Notes: generated by a model not told the origin, from the sequence alone. A stretch of 64,000 bases of DNA from Echinometra lucunter (GCA_029962745.1 CM057166.1:323714-387713); one strand, 5' to 3'; positions 1-11,970 are shown, numbered from the stretch's first letter. Numbers and translations: made by a program.

Positions 1-240
1 GCGTAATCTGCATAACCAAATCAGCAACCCTAAATGGCGTGAAGAGTGAGAAAAGTCTACCCTAAGAGGCGATTTACCAGCGAAAGGTGCTGAAAAGCAA
101 CCCTTTTTGCCAAAGACGTCGACGACGCCCGAGTGCCTGAAACGGGACCCTTCTCGACGCTTTTTCTGGACGCGGGTGCATAGCAGGCCATGTGGAGAGT
201 GACCCCCCCGGAGATAAAATACCTGTAAAATCTTTTTAAA
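1..240. other. CpG-rich unassigned segment
   Basis: This stretch has clearly more CG dinucleotides than the following 3 kb (for example around 115-175). I see no long open frame, splice-flanked exon or terminal repeat. It could be a promoter fragment, an old transposon edge or an upstream gene piece cut by the window border. Confidence 0.3.
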
Positions 241-2115
241 TCGATATTCTGAGTACCATTTTATCTAGATTTTATCTTCTCTATGCACGCTTATTTATGA
301 TGCAGTAACCAATAAGAAATATTGTTTAATAGCACTCTCATCTCGCTCAGCCAATGAAAATGCTTTCTTCCAATGGGTGGGGCAAAACAGCGCGAAAGCG
401 TTATTTGTATAAATTTCAATACGCTTGCATTGAAGTGCAAATGCGCTTTCGCTGGTATTCCCTTGAGAAATGAATCCATTAATTTCTGAGGTTTCAGCAT
501 ACCATTTCACGGACAATATTAGTCTGCAAAAATCTTTAAATCCGATTTGATTATCATACGGGAATGCTGCTAAAGTATTACAGTCAATATTTATGGTATT
601 CTTCTTTATTTTTATATCAAAATTAGTAGCAAATTTATCCAGACCAATGGGCGTCTGAGAGATAAAATAGCCCTTACCCTATTTAAAGTTTCATTTCTTT
701 TCTTTCAAAATAAGATGGGCACAAGCGCAAAAGCTGCGCATTTGTCTTAGCTGCAGTAGGTACGCATGCGTGAGATCAGAGACCGAGTTAAAATGAAGAT
801 AAAATCTGAGATTTTAAAGTGGTCTCAGAATACCACCCCAGGAGAGTTTATGAAACCTGAACAATATTTTCATCAAATGAGGGATTTGTTAACCTGTACA
901 TTTTCTGTGGAAGCCAGAAGAAATCTTGTCAAATCATGGGTACTGGATTTGTATCTGCACATGTGCTGACCTGTGCGGTATGCAGGATATGTCGCCCTCT
1001 ACTGTTGGATCTCATATTTACAGTAGGGAGAATTCCCATAGACTTGATACAAGGGCCTCTCAGTCCCAGTAATAAGTGGGTTAACAACAGTATTTGAGCC
1101 ATTCTTTGGCCATGAGGAACAAAGTAGAATATAATGTTCTTAACTTGCTACATGCCATTTTTAGAAATATAACTTATTTTCCATAGATCCTAGCATGAGT
1201 TATCTCAGGCGTAGTATTCAATGGGTTTATACCAGATCAGTCTGAATAGACTGCTGTGTTATTGCAATCAGATGCCGAATCTTGTGAATTCTGCCATCTA
1301 ATGTCAAAAGGAAGCAACTCTGATGTTTTCAAAATTGACTTTTCCTTGATTTGGGGTACTTGTTTGTATGCTTTACATGATGATGAAGATGGTCACATGC
1401 TCCCCCTGATTTCTGAAACATAGATATATCAAAAGAAAGCAACTCAATACATTTCCACATAAAACAGTGACATATTTTCTTCATATACTAGGAAACTCAT
1501 TCTACAGATTTGCTTCCTTTTGTCATTTAATGGCAGTATTGCCCCGCAATAAGGCCTGCCAGTCTGCAATATATCCTGGAGTGAAAATTTCATTTCATTC
1601 AGTGTGGAAAATTTGTACCTATGTTGATTGAACTAAGTTTAAGTTCGCCAACATGAACCATGTAATATAAAATCACATTACATGTCAATCAGATGTCTGC
1701 AAACCTAGATTTATGAGAGGATACATACATGTAGTAACTTTTGATACTAGTTAGCATTCTGAATAAAAAAGGTTTCCCCTTCACCTTCCTATGCTAAACT
1801 TGAATATCATGTTCAAAATTCTGTGTGTCAGGAATAATTTGATAAAAATAACTCATTTTTAAAACTGTATAAATAACTTTTTAACACAAATGTGTAACAG
1901 TTTTTGCCATGATAGTGGTTGAGAGGAAGTTGTGGCCTGGGTATTAAAACCACACTGTAGTATTTTTGAAGTGAATGCAATCAGGATTACATCATACATA
2001 GCAGGGAGAGGTCAGAGAGGAAGGAACAAGGAAAAGGGGGAGGGGGGAGAAGAGAGAAGGGTGATGAAGGAAAGAGAGAGAGGAAGAAAGCAGGGGTTGA
2101 TGGGGTGACACTTAT
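241..2115. other. AT-rich non-coding stretch, probably intron of the AGTRAP homologue
   Basis: No exon with supported splice sites was found here. Four CCAAT or inverted CCAAT motifs lie at about 309, 351, 371 and 641, which could mark a promoter but have no TATA or initiator context I can defend. A 67-codon open frame at 766-969 shows no recognisable family. If the AGTRAP homologue is intact, its earlier exons should lie upstream of 3359, here or before the window. Confidence 0.3.
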
Positions 2116-2116
2116 T

Positions 2117-2230
2117 CATATTCATATTCTTTATTGATCGATGTTTAAACACATAGAAAATTGGCCTCAACTGGCAGTGTATAAACAAAATACATTGTAG
2201 TTAACAATGAAGTGAAAAATAAAATGATTC
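2117..2230 (-). mobile_element. 3' tail of a retroelement (LINE or SINE), - strand
   Basis: Read on the - strand, the segment ends with an AATAAA-containing stretch followed by short repeats of the type (AATATG)n. This is the usual 3' end of a target-primed retroelement. No coding part remains. Confidence 0.4.
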
Positions 2231-2415
2231 AAAACAATTTAGGCTCATACTTATTGTAAGTGTTCATTCACATGTTGAAAGGAAAAAAGAATAAAGATAT
2301 AAGCTGTAAGTTACCCATCAGTTAAGAGAAAATATCAGTTCATTCCAACATTTCATAATATATCGTAATTAATGCTCAAAACCTTGAATTGATTTAAAGA
2401 ACAAGTACATGTATT

Positions 2416-3316
2416 TTTATGCCTCCGCCCACCGTAGGTGGTTGCCGGAGGTATTATGTTTTCAGGTCGTCCGTCCATCCGTCCGTCCTGTTTTTGTTCT
2501 CTGGATAACTTAAGAACCGTTTGATGGATCAGTTTCAAACTTGGCTCATGTATGCATGTGGGAGGGACAATGATCTGATTAGATTTTGGAGTCTCAAGGT
2601 CAAAGGTCAAGGTCATAGAGGTAATACACATAAAAATGGCTCGTTCTCACGATAACTTAAGAACCATTTGACAGATTGGCTTCAAACTTGGCTCATGTAT
2701 GCATATGGAAGGGACAATGATCTGATTAGATTTTGGGGTCTTAATGTCAAAGGTCAAAGGTCATAGAGGTCATTATGTACATAGAAATGGTTCGTTTTCA
2801 CCATAACCCAACAACCGTTTGACCTATCAACCTCAAACTTAGTACATGTATGCATATGGGAGGGATAATGATATGATTAGATTTTGGGGTCTCAAGGTCA
2901 AAGGTCAAAGGTCATAGAGGTCATTATGTACATAGAAATGGTTCGTTCTCGTGATAACTCAACAAACATTTGATGGATCAACTTCAAACTTGATTCATGT
3001 ATGCATACGGGAGGGACAATGACATGGTTAGATTTTTGGGTCTCAAGGTTAAAGGTCAAAGGTCAAAGAGGTCATTATATACATGAAAATTGCTTGTTCT
3101 TGTGATAACTTAACTTTGTGACGGTTCATCTCCAAACTTGGCTCATGTATGCATATGGAAGTCTCATAATTGTCTCATTAGATTTGGGGGTCGCAAGGTC
3201 AAAGATGTCATTTTATACATGAAAATAAAGAAATCAACATAAATGTGCCATATATTTCTGATCTGGCAATTGCGGAGGCATAAATTTCAACCGCACGCGG
3301 TCGAGGACTAATCTAG
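2416..3316 (+). mobile_element. Mini-Helitron-like (HINE/pearl-type) element with ~150-bp core repeats
   Basis: The element starts near TTTATGCCTCCGC (2416-2428), whose perfect inverted copy is at 3272-3284. Next come a CCGT-type microsatellite (about 2465-2490) and about five tandem core units of roughly 150 bp, starting near 2494, 2641, 2791, 2943 and 3094. Each unit has a 'cgataacttaagaacc'-like start and an 'aaggtcaaaggtcatagaggtcat'-like end. The right end has a short GC hairpin (3290-3301) followed 12 nt later by CTAG (3313-3316) and then T, as Helitron 3' ends do. This left arm, CCGT microsatellite, core repeats and right arm layout is the one described for bivalve pearl/HINE elements. 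The exact 5' TC end was not located. No Rep/helicase coding is present, so it is non-autonomous. Confidence 0.75.
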
Positions 3317-3358
3317 TTTTATATTTACTTTCAACAGCATTTTGCTCTCTTCATTCAG

Positions 3359-3398
3359 GTTCTGAAGTGAACTGTTCAACTATGAGATTTGGAGCTGG
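3359..3398 (+). CDS. AGTRAP: AGTRAP homologue, penultimate coding exon
   Basis: Acceptor CATTCAG ends at 3358 and the donor GGTATC begins at 3399. The exon begins with two bases finishing a split codon and ends with GG, which with the first T of the next exon makes Gly. It encodes about 13 residues ending MRFGAG, matching the conserved RFGVG of vertebrate AGTRAP just before the last helix. Confidence 0.78.
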
Positions 3399-4146
3399 GT
3401 ATCCTTTAAGATATACATCCTACTATAGTGTATTAAGATTTAAGACAGTTTATATCCCCTATATTTGTTTGTAGTGGTACATTTGATAAAGAACTTAGAG
3501 GGATTTTGAAGATTTAGGAGATTGTACAGCTTTCCATAGGATTCTACCTTGTTGGCAGGTTGTATTACAGACAAGTGAGAAAGCATTTAAGCTAGAAGTC
3601 TACTGTAGTAATATTCCACTATCATGTTATCACAGCAGGCCCCTGTTTCACAAAACATGTTAGCAAGGACAATTTATATTAATCGATAAAAGTCATAAAA
3701 TCATGCATTTGATTGGCTGACTGCAAATTCATTAAAGAAATTTATCTCTTTTTATTAATAAACAAATTTTATGAAATTGGACCTGGGATAAAAAAAACAT
3801 CAATCAGAATTTATAATATTGATAATTTTTTTGTATGATGATAAATTGATTTTGATATCAGAGACCTTTTGTTTTAGAACCATCAAAAACTTTAAGAAAA
3901 CATTCCTTAACTCTGCTGTTAACCTTCAGTATGTGCATATTGAACCTGTTGTTGAAACCTGTTGCTATATATCTTCTATTCCGTGAGTACAACAGACGAG
4001 GTGGAGATTACGGTGACCTCAGCTTCCCCAATCCTACCGTCAGGGGGTATGAGAACATCGATCAGTCCCTCCCTACTAACAACCAGGTAGAAGAAGCTCA
4101 CCCACCGTCATCCATTGACAAGCCATACACCCCCCTTCCACAATAG
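3359..4146 (+). CDS. AGTRAP: AGTRAP homologue (type-1 angiotensin II receptor-associated protein), 3' part
   Basis: Two exons, 3359-3398 and 3930-4146, join across a GT/AG intron and encode the C-terminal ~85 residues of an AGTRAP-like protein. The joined frame reads ...STMRFGAG then MCILNLLLKPVAIYLLF, aligning with the human TGRFGVG-MAILSLLLKP segment, the last transmembrane helix. A basic NRRGG turn (human RERGG) and a polar tail with YENIDQ (human YQTIDS) follow, up to the TAG at 4144-4146. In mammals AGTRAP is a small multi-pass membrane protein that binds the angiotensin II type-1 receptor tail and promotes its internalisation. Ligand-receptor conservation in invertebrates is not established, so the role here may be more general endosomal trafficking. 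The N-terminal helices are missing from this model because upstream exons were not found. The gene converges on LRRC23. Confidence 0.82.
3635..3786. mobile_element. Fold-back MITE in the last AGTRAP intron
   Basis: Left end CAGGCCCCTGTTTCACAAAA and right end (reverse complement) CAGGTCCAATTTCATAAAA are an imperfect ~25-bp terminal inverted repeat. The ends belong to the same GGSCC-GTTTC-AAAAC type seen at 17872 and 38299. No coding capacity. Confidence 0.6.
3930..4146 (+). CDS. AGTRAP: AGTRAP homologue, last coding exon
   Basis: Acceptor AACCTTCAG ends at 3929. The frame stays open to TAG at 4144-4146. It holds the last hydrophobic helix (MCILNLLLKPVAIYLLF), the NRRGG turn and a 46-residue polar tail rich in Asn, Pro and Ser with two Tyr-containing motifs. 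Confidence 0.85.
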
Positions 4147-7100
4147 ACCAGTCCAGTCTAGGAGTTCTTGGTAAATGCGGAATGAGGATGCAAGTTTTTG
4201 CAGTTCTGTAGCTTCTATCAGCCAGGTTTTGTCAGGGTTATTGGTGTCGGGTGCATTCTCATTTCATCCAGGTTTACTGTCAAAGTTTTCATTAGGCTTT
4301 CACATGCTACCCTAAGTCTTGAATTTCAGATCATCTTTTTTTTTTCCAGAAAAGGGGGCATTTCTGATTCAACTGTTAACTTTGATTAGCATTCTTCTTA
4401 GTTTCCATTGTGCAGATAAAAGATTTGTTGTGGCATTAATTTTAACAAAAATCTGCCAAATTCTTTATGCATTGACATTCTTTTAGCACTTGAGAATTAG
4501 ATCAAAAGTTAGTGAATGTGCATGTTCCGTAATGTTAAAAAAACATGCAGTGGACTAATCATTTATCACAGGAATACTACAGGAAGGTTGGTTTTTCTGC
4601 GATGATCACAGTGTTACAGCTGGTAAAAGAGAGCTTAATATTAAAGACTTTCCTGAGATATTCTGAGAAGAGAAATAGTTCAAGAGGGCATGCCATATTC
4701 CTTTGAAAAAAAATTCATATCTTTTGATTACATTTCTTGTCATTTTCTCTCCCTCTTCTTTAAGGAGTTGTTGAACTCAAACTGAAGGTTGCTTGATTCA
4801 AAATAGGTCACATTTCAGTAAAAAAAAAAAAAAAAAAAAATGTAATCCCTGTCATGTGTTATTGTCTTGAAATGAATGTTTTTTTTGTATTGTATGTTTT
4901 TAATGAAATTGTAGAAGGTTAACAAAATTTTCACAGCCATGGATAACTTAGCTTGATCAGGTTTAACCTGTGATTAGAACTCTTTTGCTGTGAACTGAAG
5001 GGGGCAGTATTCAACTTGCTATGTTTTGTCACAATTGAACAGTAGTGAGAGGAGTCAAGTCTTTGGCTTTAGACAAGGTCACAAATTTCCTTCAGGTGTA
5101 TTGGTAATCAGACAATGATATAAATGTAGGACTTGCCTTTGGATAACTGAACCTTCCATTTTACTTTCAAGGAAAATGAGTTTATATAAAGGATTTTTAA
5201 AGGTATCCTTTCGAGATTCGCCCCCTTTTTATTCTGCACTTTTGGTTAAGTGTTACACAAATATTTAATTTTCAGCTGCAGAAGACTATTTCAAGCTCAA
5301 TATGATACTAATCTAGTTACCATCTTCCTTAAAAAATAAAATCTTGGAATATGATTAATTACTACTACCAATACAAATCAACATTGAGTTAATAGAGAGT
5401 TGGTCATAAAATCAAACTTGTATTGAGGGAAATTGTAATGCTGCCCTCTGTGTTCATTGTTGGTAATGTCATATATTTGTGCCAAATTGTTCACTCAGCA
5501 TGGAAAGGAGGCAAGGCAGTGCATGGTTGGATTGTGCATAGCACCCCCTATCAGTCAGTGAGTTTATGAGTATGCTGAAAAAGGAGTATGGGTATTGTAG
5601 GTATTCAGTTAAATCATATTTGTGTCGTATTCCCTCTAAATTTCCACATCTTCACATCATGCGTGGTAAAAACTGACACAAGATAAGAATACTGAACTTG
5701 TATGCAGACTGATTTGTAACATTGATTTTATTTCACCCGACTACTATGAAAGTAAGTAAATGTTTAGACATAGATGTAGGTAACCAAATAATCTACACTT
5801 TAGGTTCTATCCTAGGAACCTCATAATTGAGGATTAATGCTTTACCAGAGAGAACCAGATACTGATGCAATCAATATGAGTTGAACCCTAGACCTACTTG
5901 ATCATGAAACCACAGCTCTTCCACTGAACCATCATATCATGGATTGATTATGGAAAAGCACATCCTGATATTAATTCTTTAATAATTGTCAGTGTGATTA
6001 CAGCAAAACTTTCTACTAAGTTTACATGGAAATACTGTCTTTATTTTTTCGGAGGAAAAAAAAATTCTACTTCAGTAATTGTTTCATTCAAGCTACTACT
6101 TGTGCAAAGTATATGTATTATATCAATTGGACGTATAAAATTTTAATTTTACAAGATATGGAATGACTTGGTGTTTTGCTACTATAAGATGTAACTACCC
6201 TATAACTTTCATCATTACAGGCTCAGAACTTTTGCTGAATTATTGCTATTGGCATTGAAATATTATGTTATTAGCTTGCTGTTTCTGTTCAACATTCCTC
6301 TTTTAGTGTTATTTACCATTATTAGTTATTTTATCTGTCATGTGTTGCAGCTTTCATTCACATCTTGTTGTATGTTGTTCTTATAGTGCATTGATATTTT
6401 GTGAAAGTTAGTTCATACCTTCATAAATTTGTTTTATTATGTTATGTAAAAGTATTTTCCTTCTTTTATTCTGTATTTATTTTTTTTTCCATTTTTTAAA
6501 AACTTATTCAATTCCTTTCCCAAATAGACTAGTACACTGATGTTGCCTCAAATAGCTGTGTCATTTTTCTGACCTCTGATCTTAATGCTAGGCCTAAATA
6601 TAACAATTTTTTACATTAATACTGTGTTTGGCATAATTATACACATGTGAATAAATTCATGTAGAACCAGGACTAAAATAGATAAATGGTCGCTCACTAT
6701 TTCATTTCATTTATTTTATTTTATTTTATTTTCCACATATATATTTTTTTAAATGCATACAATATGACATAAAGTACAGTATTGGAGGACCAATAGAAGC
6801 ACAAAAGGCTTGTCGAGTAAGGCCCCATTTTCAGACTCAGTCGATTTGTTAAAAGACCTTTTAGTTTGTTACTAATACTAATCCTGCACCACCCTATTCT
6901 GTTAACAGCAAATTAAAGATATTTAGGAATTGTTGCGTAACCATTAAGCTATTTTGAAGGCGTTGGCCCAGACCTTTTTTTTGTGTGTCTATGATAGTGT
7001 TAATATTTTAATCACCTTATTCTCTAACTGGTCGGAATATAATCCAAGGAAGGGGGGTGAAAGGAAGTGATGAATTATGTATGAAGTGCCAGAAGTGAGA

Positions 7101-7941
7101 TTACATAGACTTAATAAAATCTTAGTTGTATAATTGTCAACTATTTAATGCTGGACATGAAGAATCATGTTACTGTTGGGTGCTCGAAAGAGAGAAATGA
7201 AATAGATATTGGTATACTTCAGAGCCCCAAACAGGACCTGAATAGTAAACACAAAAGCTAGTCTTATTTTGTGATGACTGTTTGAGGTGAGAGTTAAAAA
7301 TTTAGCAATTGATTGTGATTAATGTGCAGATTTGTTCATTGATGATAAAATGTAAGTCATTAGACAGTGACACTGCTGTAATTGTCATAAGTAAAACAAT
7401 TGGAAAAAGATGATAGGTGTATTTTGCTGCTGAAATTCATCTATTGCAACATGTTTGTACCGTACACCATGGAAACGAAAGATTACAGGACACCTTTAGT
7501 GGTATCCTGGGATGTTTATCCAACATGACATTTTTGAAATCTATATGGAAAAGGATTTTTACAAAACCTCATTCCTGTTTATGTCAACAATTTATATGTA
7601 GTGATATTTTTATGACAGCATAAAACTTAGGGATGCTTTATGGAAGCTAATCTTTATGCCTCCCTTAAGCCTCCATGGAACACCAAAAATAGATTTCCTT
7701 GTCACAAAAATTGAAAAGGAGAGAAGAGGGGTGTTTTACAGTACATGTCTTTTTTTACATTTTACAGGTAGTAATGAGATGAAAATCTTGTTTTCTAAAA
7801 GCATGAGGAGATTTTGATATCCCCAAAATGGTGAATTATATAGTGTGAGGCTCCAATGTCATTCCATTGCTACCTTTTGTGCTAATAGTATACAATGGAT
7901 TAGGGATTAGCCCTCAGCAAGTCATTTTGTCATAACTATTC

Positions 7942-7949
<8 letters not shown>

Positions 7950-7975
<26 letters not shown>

Positions 7976-7986
7976 TGGGGGGGGGG
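7950..7986. repeat. Homopolymer junction T(n)G(n)
   Basis: About 26 T residues run directly into 10 G residues. The same T-to-G junction recurs near 35463-35505 (with a short unique spacer) and at 51166-51196. Confidence 0.9.
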
Positions 7987-8239
7987 TGCTTTTACTACTT
8001 GGCAGTAGTTTGAAGTTTGATTTGGAATATGAAAGTGCAATATTGATATTTGTGGTGGTGAAAAGCTTGCAATGAATAAAACACCCCAACATTTTGATTA
8101 AGTATTGAAAGCATTATTGTACAGTATAACATGTGAGGTTTTCTTTATCCACTACAAGTTTGCTTTCAAACATTTGATCATGACGAGCTCTTTAAGATTA
8201 AAAGTTATGCCTTTGCCTGATTTCTTTTCTCTTTTTCAT

Positions 8240-8312
8240 AAAGCACGTAGGGACGTACAGATGTAATGTGTTATGCACTATACAAAGACTGTACATTATT
8301 ATGTAATAAGTT
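8240..8312 (+). mobile_element. LINE 3' end remnant (same family as 16335-16465)
   Basis: The phrase 'gatgtaatgtgttatgc' followed by 'tacaaa' and 'actgtacattatta' is shared with the 3'UTR directly behind the LINE reverse transcriptase fragment at 15914-16334. This is therefore a second, more severely 5'-truncated copy. Confidence 0.65.
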
Positions 8313-8486
8313 CATAGAATTTTTATAGCTGAAAATAATTAAGTCTTCTTTGTCAGTTGAACAATTTTCTCCTTATACAAAATAGGTTCATATTAATTGC
8401 ATGGAGTCAGGTTTTTTTGTTCTGAGTCAAATGATTCAATATGTGTTGTGTAGACAGCATAATTTGATTTACTACTGGTAAGCCTA

Positions 8487-8712
8487 TCGTCGGTTGCCCG
8501 GCAGAAGGGAACTAGCGCCCTTGACCAGCAAAAGGGAACAAAGAGACATGCGGTCAAATATTGAGATGTTTAAGAAATCTATGAATAATTACTTCAAGAA
8601 ATACCAGATCTATTCTGGAATGTTCTTGCAGTAATTATTCAAAGATATCTTGAAATATCTCAATATTTGATGGCATGTTTCTTTGTTCCCTTCTGCCAGG
8701 CAAGCAACACTA
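8487..8712. mobile_element. Fold-back MITE, ~225 bp
   Basis: The left arm GGTTGCCCGGCAGAAGGGAA and the right end TTCCCTTCTGCCAGGCAAGC are inverted copies. The similarity continues inward through 'aacaaagagacatgc...tcaaatattgagat' and its inverse, so nearly the whole element can form a hairpin. An insertion in the left arm (about 8511-8528) interrupts the match. No ORF. Confidence 0.75.
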
Positions 8713-8869
8713 TGATACTATTAGGAATGTGCTGAGAGGTTAGTCTGTAGAGACACAAAACCCCAGCATAACTTTTTTAATTAATAACCCTACAGATTCA
8801 TTGTGTATTCCATAAAAAGAAATTTTGAGTTGGTGCATTCCATAAAATGATAGATATAAAAGGGTACAC

Positions 8870-9106
8870 ACTCTTAGAAAGAAAAAAAAGGTGCTGATTA
8901 GAACCGTTTCTTGTCCCACATTTGGAACATTTAAAGATTCTTCAAAGAACCATTAATGGACTATAAATGTTCTCAGAAGGATTCTAGGGGTCTTTGCCAC
9001 AATTATTGGTTGTACAAGGAACCTGCTGGGGTTCTGGGGGTTCTTTTTGCTGGGGGTTCTAAATATGGGACAAAAAATGTCCTAATTGGCACATTTTTCT
9101 AAGAGT
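8870..9106. mobile_element. MITE with ACTCTTAGAAA terminal inverted repeats
   Basis: The left end ACTCTTAGAAA and right end TTTCTAAGAGT are inverted. The similarity runs inward about 45 bp through 'aggtgctgattagaac' and 'ttgtccca'. The body repeats 'gaacc...ggttct' phrases. The end and body resemble widespread fish and marine-animal MITEs beginning CACTCTTAAAAATAAAGG; I recall the resemblance but have not searched it. Confidence 0.7.
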
Positions 9107-9937
9107 TCAGAAATAAGCATTGGCTCTAAAAAAAAAAGAACCGAAGGTTTATATTTTTGTATATAATGCAGAGAATCATAAAGTATAATAGATCTACGGA
9201 ATGAAGAAATATGAAATATTGTACCTTGTGCAATCATATATTTGCTTCTTATGCTACTTTGGCAAAGTCTCATCCTTTGAAAGTTCCATGAACCTGAACA
9301 TTTTTCTTTTATTCAGATGAATGTGAAACATTCCATAAATATGTTGCATATTTCCAAAGTCATGCTTTTGCACATCTGTGTGATTATATTGCATTTGATA
9401 ACCTCAGTTCTTAAAAGTGCCGTAATTTTCCCCAATAATTGTCAATTTTGGACCTAGAAAGCTGATTACGTTTGCAGTAACAACTCGTATTTAGTTGATG
9501 TTATCTAAGCTTAATGAAAAATGTGTATAAAGATTGTCTTTCATCAATTCCTCATATGTTATTGATTTCACCAACAGCAATATGAATAATCATGAATTGA
9601 ACTAAAAAAAACTTTTTGGACACTAACTGATAGGCTGCCCTATGTAGTTGGCTTTTGGAAACTTCTCTGAAGCTATGAGCTTTCTCATTCATGTACATGC
9701 TATTTTTTGTATTTTTTTTTGTTTTTGCTACTTCAGTATCATGTAGAGGATTTAGACTGTTTTAAAGGGGGTACCCAATGCTGTAACAATGTTAGTTCAT
9801 TTAAAAGAGCATGATTTTATTAGCAGAAAATCATCTGCCTAAAGTTTTTTTTAAAAGTCCTGTTGTCAAGGAAACCCCCAAATGTGGTAAGATTTCAGGA
9901 TATTTTTGACCCATCAGCTGTGACCCAGTTTCAAATG

Positions 9938-10084
9938 GGTACCCACTTTGACGTCAAAATGACGTCAAAGTGGGTACCTTGTCGCGCACTTATAGCAAAA
10001 TGCGCGCAAGGTATAATAGATACTGTACAGTCTAGCGCGCAGCACAACTGCAATGCGCGAAGGTGGGTACCCACTTTGACGTCA
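9938..10084. promoter_or_regulatory. Cluster of three perfect CRE palindromes inside three copies of a 19-mer
   Basis: The 19-mer GGTACCCACTTTGACGTCA lies at 9938-9956, inverted at 9960-9978 (perfect, 3-nt spacer) and again in direct orientation at 10066-10084. Each copy carries TGACGTCA, the full cAMP response element bound by CREB/ATF dimers (9949, 9960 and 10077). The DNA between the second and third copies is unusually rich in GCGC. It may be the core of an old fold-back element (loosely inverted 'tttttgacccatcagct' and 'gggtcagct' flanks) rather than a host enhancer. Confidence 0.6.
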
Positions 10085-10089
10085 TACCT

Positions 10090-11567
10090 CATACTCAAAT
10101 TTTTGGGTCAGCTCATAACTTTTTATGAGAAAATTAACCAAAATGCATTGATTTCGATTGAAAATCATCATATTTTTGATGTCATTCTTCTTAGAATTCT
10201 ATTCTCGATCATATATCAAACTTTTGTTTACCATTGTGTAATCACTTTAAGAATACATGGATTTTGATTGATTACTGTGTATTGTTTGTTTATATCAAAT
10301 GTATATTTCACGGTATAAAATGGGTTGTTATAGCAGTTTGATTTTGTAATTTACAATTGATATTAGTGTGAAGTTAGAGAATGGTTAGAAATTCAACTTC
10401 ATTTTCCACATAAACTTTAAAATATTTGATTTACATATGTTCAGGATGATCCTAATGTATTAGAAATCAATTTAAAATGATAATTACAGCTCCTATCTCA
10501 ACTGCCCATGTACATGGCTTGTGTCCGATGTGCATTTAATGTGAGTGTAATAATGATGTGAACTAGTCATTGTTTATTTGTTGTTTGTCTTAATTTGGAA
10601 GAAGATATTCTTCCAAGATTTATACTAAATGATTTTATGTTTGATGTTGGTGTTTGCATTGAGAACCAACAGCTACATGTAAGATGAACGTGTGGTCTTT
10701 GCCCTTATATCATGCTATATCATTTGCTGATTGAAGCACTGATTTTCAATCTGTTAGGGGATTCTTTTGATAAGGAATATGCATTATCATAACAATATAT
10801 CACTACACAATATTTTTGCAGTCCAGAATAGGGATTAGTCTGTTGAGATTTTATTGGATAACAACCATTTTAATCTTCAAATTAACAAATTATCAACAAA
10901 CACATGATCATTATTTCCACAGAGATATAATTGTGTAGATATTTTGTTAATGTACTTGTTCCCAAGTGCAGGAATGTTTCATAGATAAATGTTAAAGCCA
11001 GTCATTTTGCTCCAAGAAAGTCATACATGTATATGCTGTTTCTTAGTGATGCATTCTCTGAATTTATGTATGGTCTGTAGTTGAATTGAAGCCATTATAA
11101 TATTCTTCACATTAAAAAAAAAAGTTGTGAAAATAGACAAATCATCCCATGTAGGTTACTGAAAGATAAGAGATTGTCCAAGCTTTTAAATTAATGAAAA
11201 AATAAATGAATGTTATGTCTTTTCAGCCTTTTAAAAGCTATATAAAACTTGTGGTAGTAGTGTAAGCCTAAAAACTATTAAGTTATGAAAAGATTGATCA
11301 TGTTAATAGACAATTATTGCTTATTGGATATCACAGTGATGTGATATTTAACTGTAGTGAAAATCTTTGATGAGCTAGGTGTCAGATTCTTTGTAAATTC
11401 CAACAAAATATAAAGTACTAAATTTTATTGCAATTGATCGGTGGGTTGATGGTGTTTTGAAATTGGAAAGATAATTATGATCTCTATACGTGTAGAAATT
11501 TCCTCTATGTTACTGTGTATATTGATGAATTAAATTAGCCAAACTTGTAAATAAAGTTGGTCTGGCT
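10090..11567. other. AT-rich intergenic DNA without recognised features
   Basis: No splice-flanked exon, terminal repeat or long frame could be supported. Confidence 0.5.
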
Positions 11568-11640
11568 CTTTCTTTCTTTTTTTTTCTTCTTCTTCTTCTT
11601 CTTTTTTTCTTTTTTCTTTCTTTCTTTTTTTTTTTTTTTG
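11568..11640. repeat. Pyrimidine microsatellite (TTC/T-rich)
   Basis: Continuous CT-only run dominated by TTC and T(n), followed by a purine-rich stretch (about 11652-11780) with a 13-bp 'atatgacagaaagg' repeat. Confidence 0.85.
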
Positions 11641-11819
11641 TGCATAGAAATAGAGAGGGGACTATAAATGTAAATGGATGGTCGGGAAGAAAGAGCTCAT
11701 GAGAGAGAGGGGGAGGGAGTGGAAAGAAAGAGAGAAGGTGAAGCAAGATATGACAGAAAGGATATGACAGAAAGGATATGATAAAGCAATAACTCCTGGT
11801 AGGAGTTATTCCTTGAATG

Positions 11820-11970
11820 CACAAAGCGCTACGGTTGCTCGAACGAAAGCCAGGGGAATAAAATTCTTGCAGGACCCTCTGGGAGAACAGTACATAGTAC
11901 TAAAGAGGCTACCCTGGGTAAACAAGACATATTATTATTATTATTATTATTGTTATTATTATTATTATTT
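11820..11970 (+). mobile_element. Retroelement 3' end with (ATT)n tail
   Basis: A sequence ending 'aggctaccctgggtaaacaagac' runs into an (ATT)n microsatellite (about 11932-11970), the arrangement expected of a LINE or SINE 3' end. No coding remains, and the 5' limit near 11820 is approximate. Confidence 0.5.

Larger units (their letters stand above)
4147..8483. other. 3'UTR of the AGTRAP homologue, then intergenic AT-rich DNA
   Basis: The 3'UTR starts at 4147. A candidate AATAAA lies near 5335, but the polyadenylation site cannot be fixed. The stretch contains a poly-A run (4820-4840), a retroelement-like tail with (TTTTA)n near 6700-6740, a T26-G10 run (about 7950-7986) and a LINE 3' remnant at 8240-8310. 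No further coding exon is supported. Confidence 0.4.

Noticed and set aside
766..969. 67-codon frame as an upstream AGTRAP exon
   Set aside because: It is not hydrophobic and matches none of the AGTRAP helices; no acceptor or donor in frame.
9863..10267. 134-codon + strand frame as a gene
   Set aside because: It crosses the triplicated CRE 19-mers and low-complexity DNA, with no domain and no splice context.
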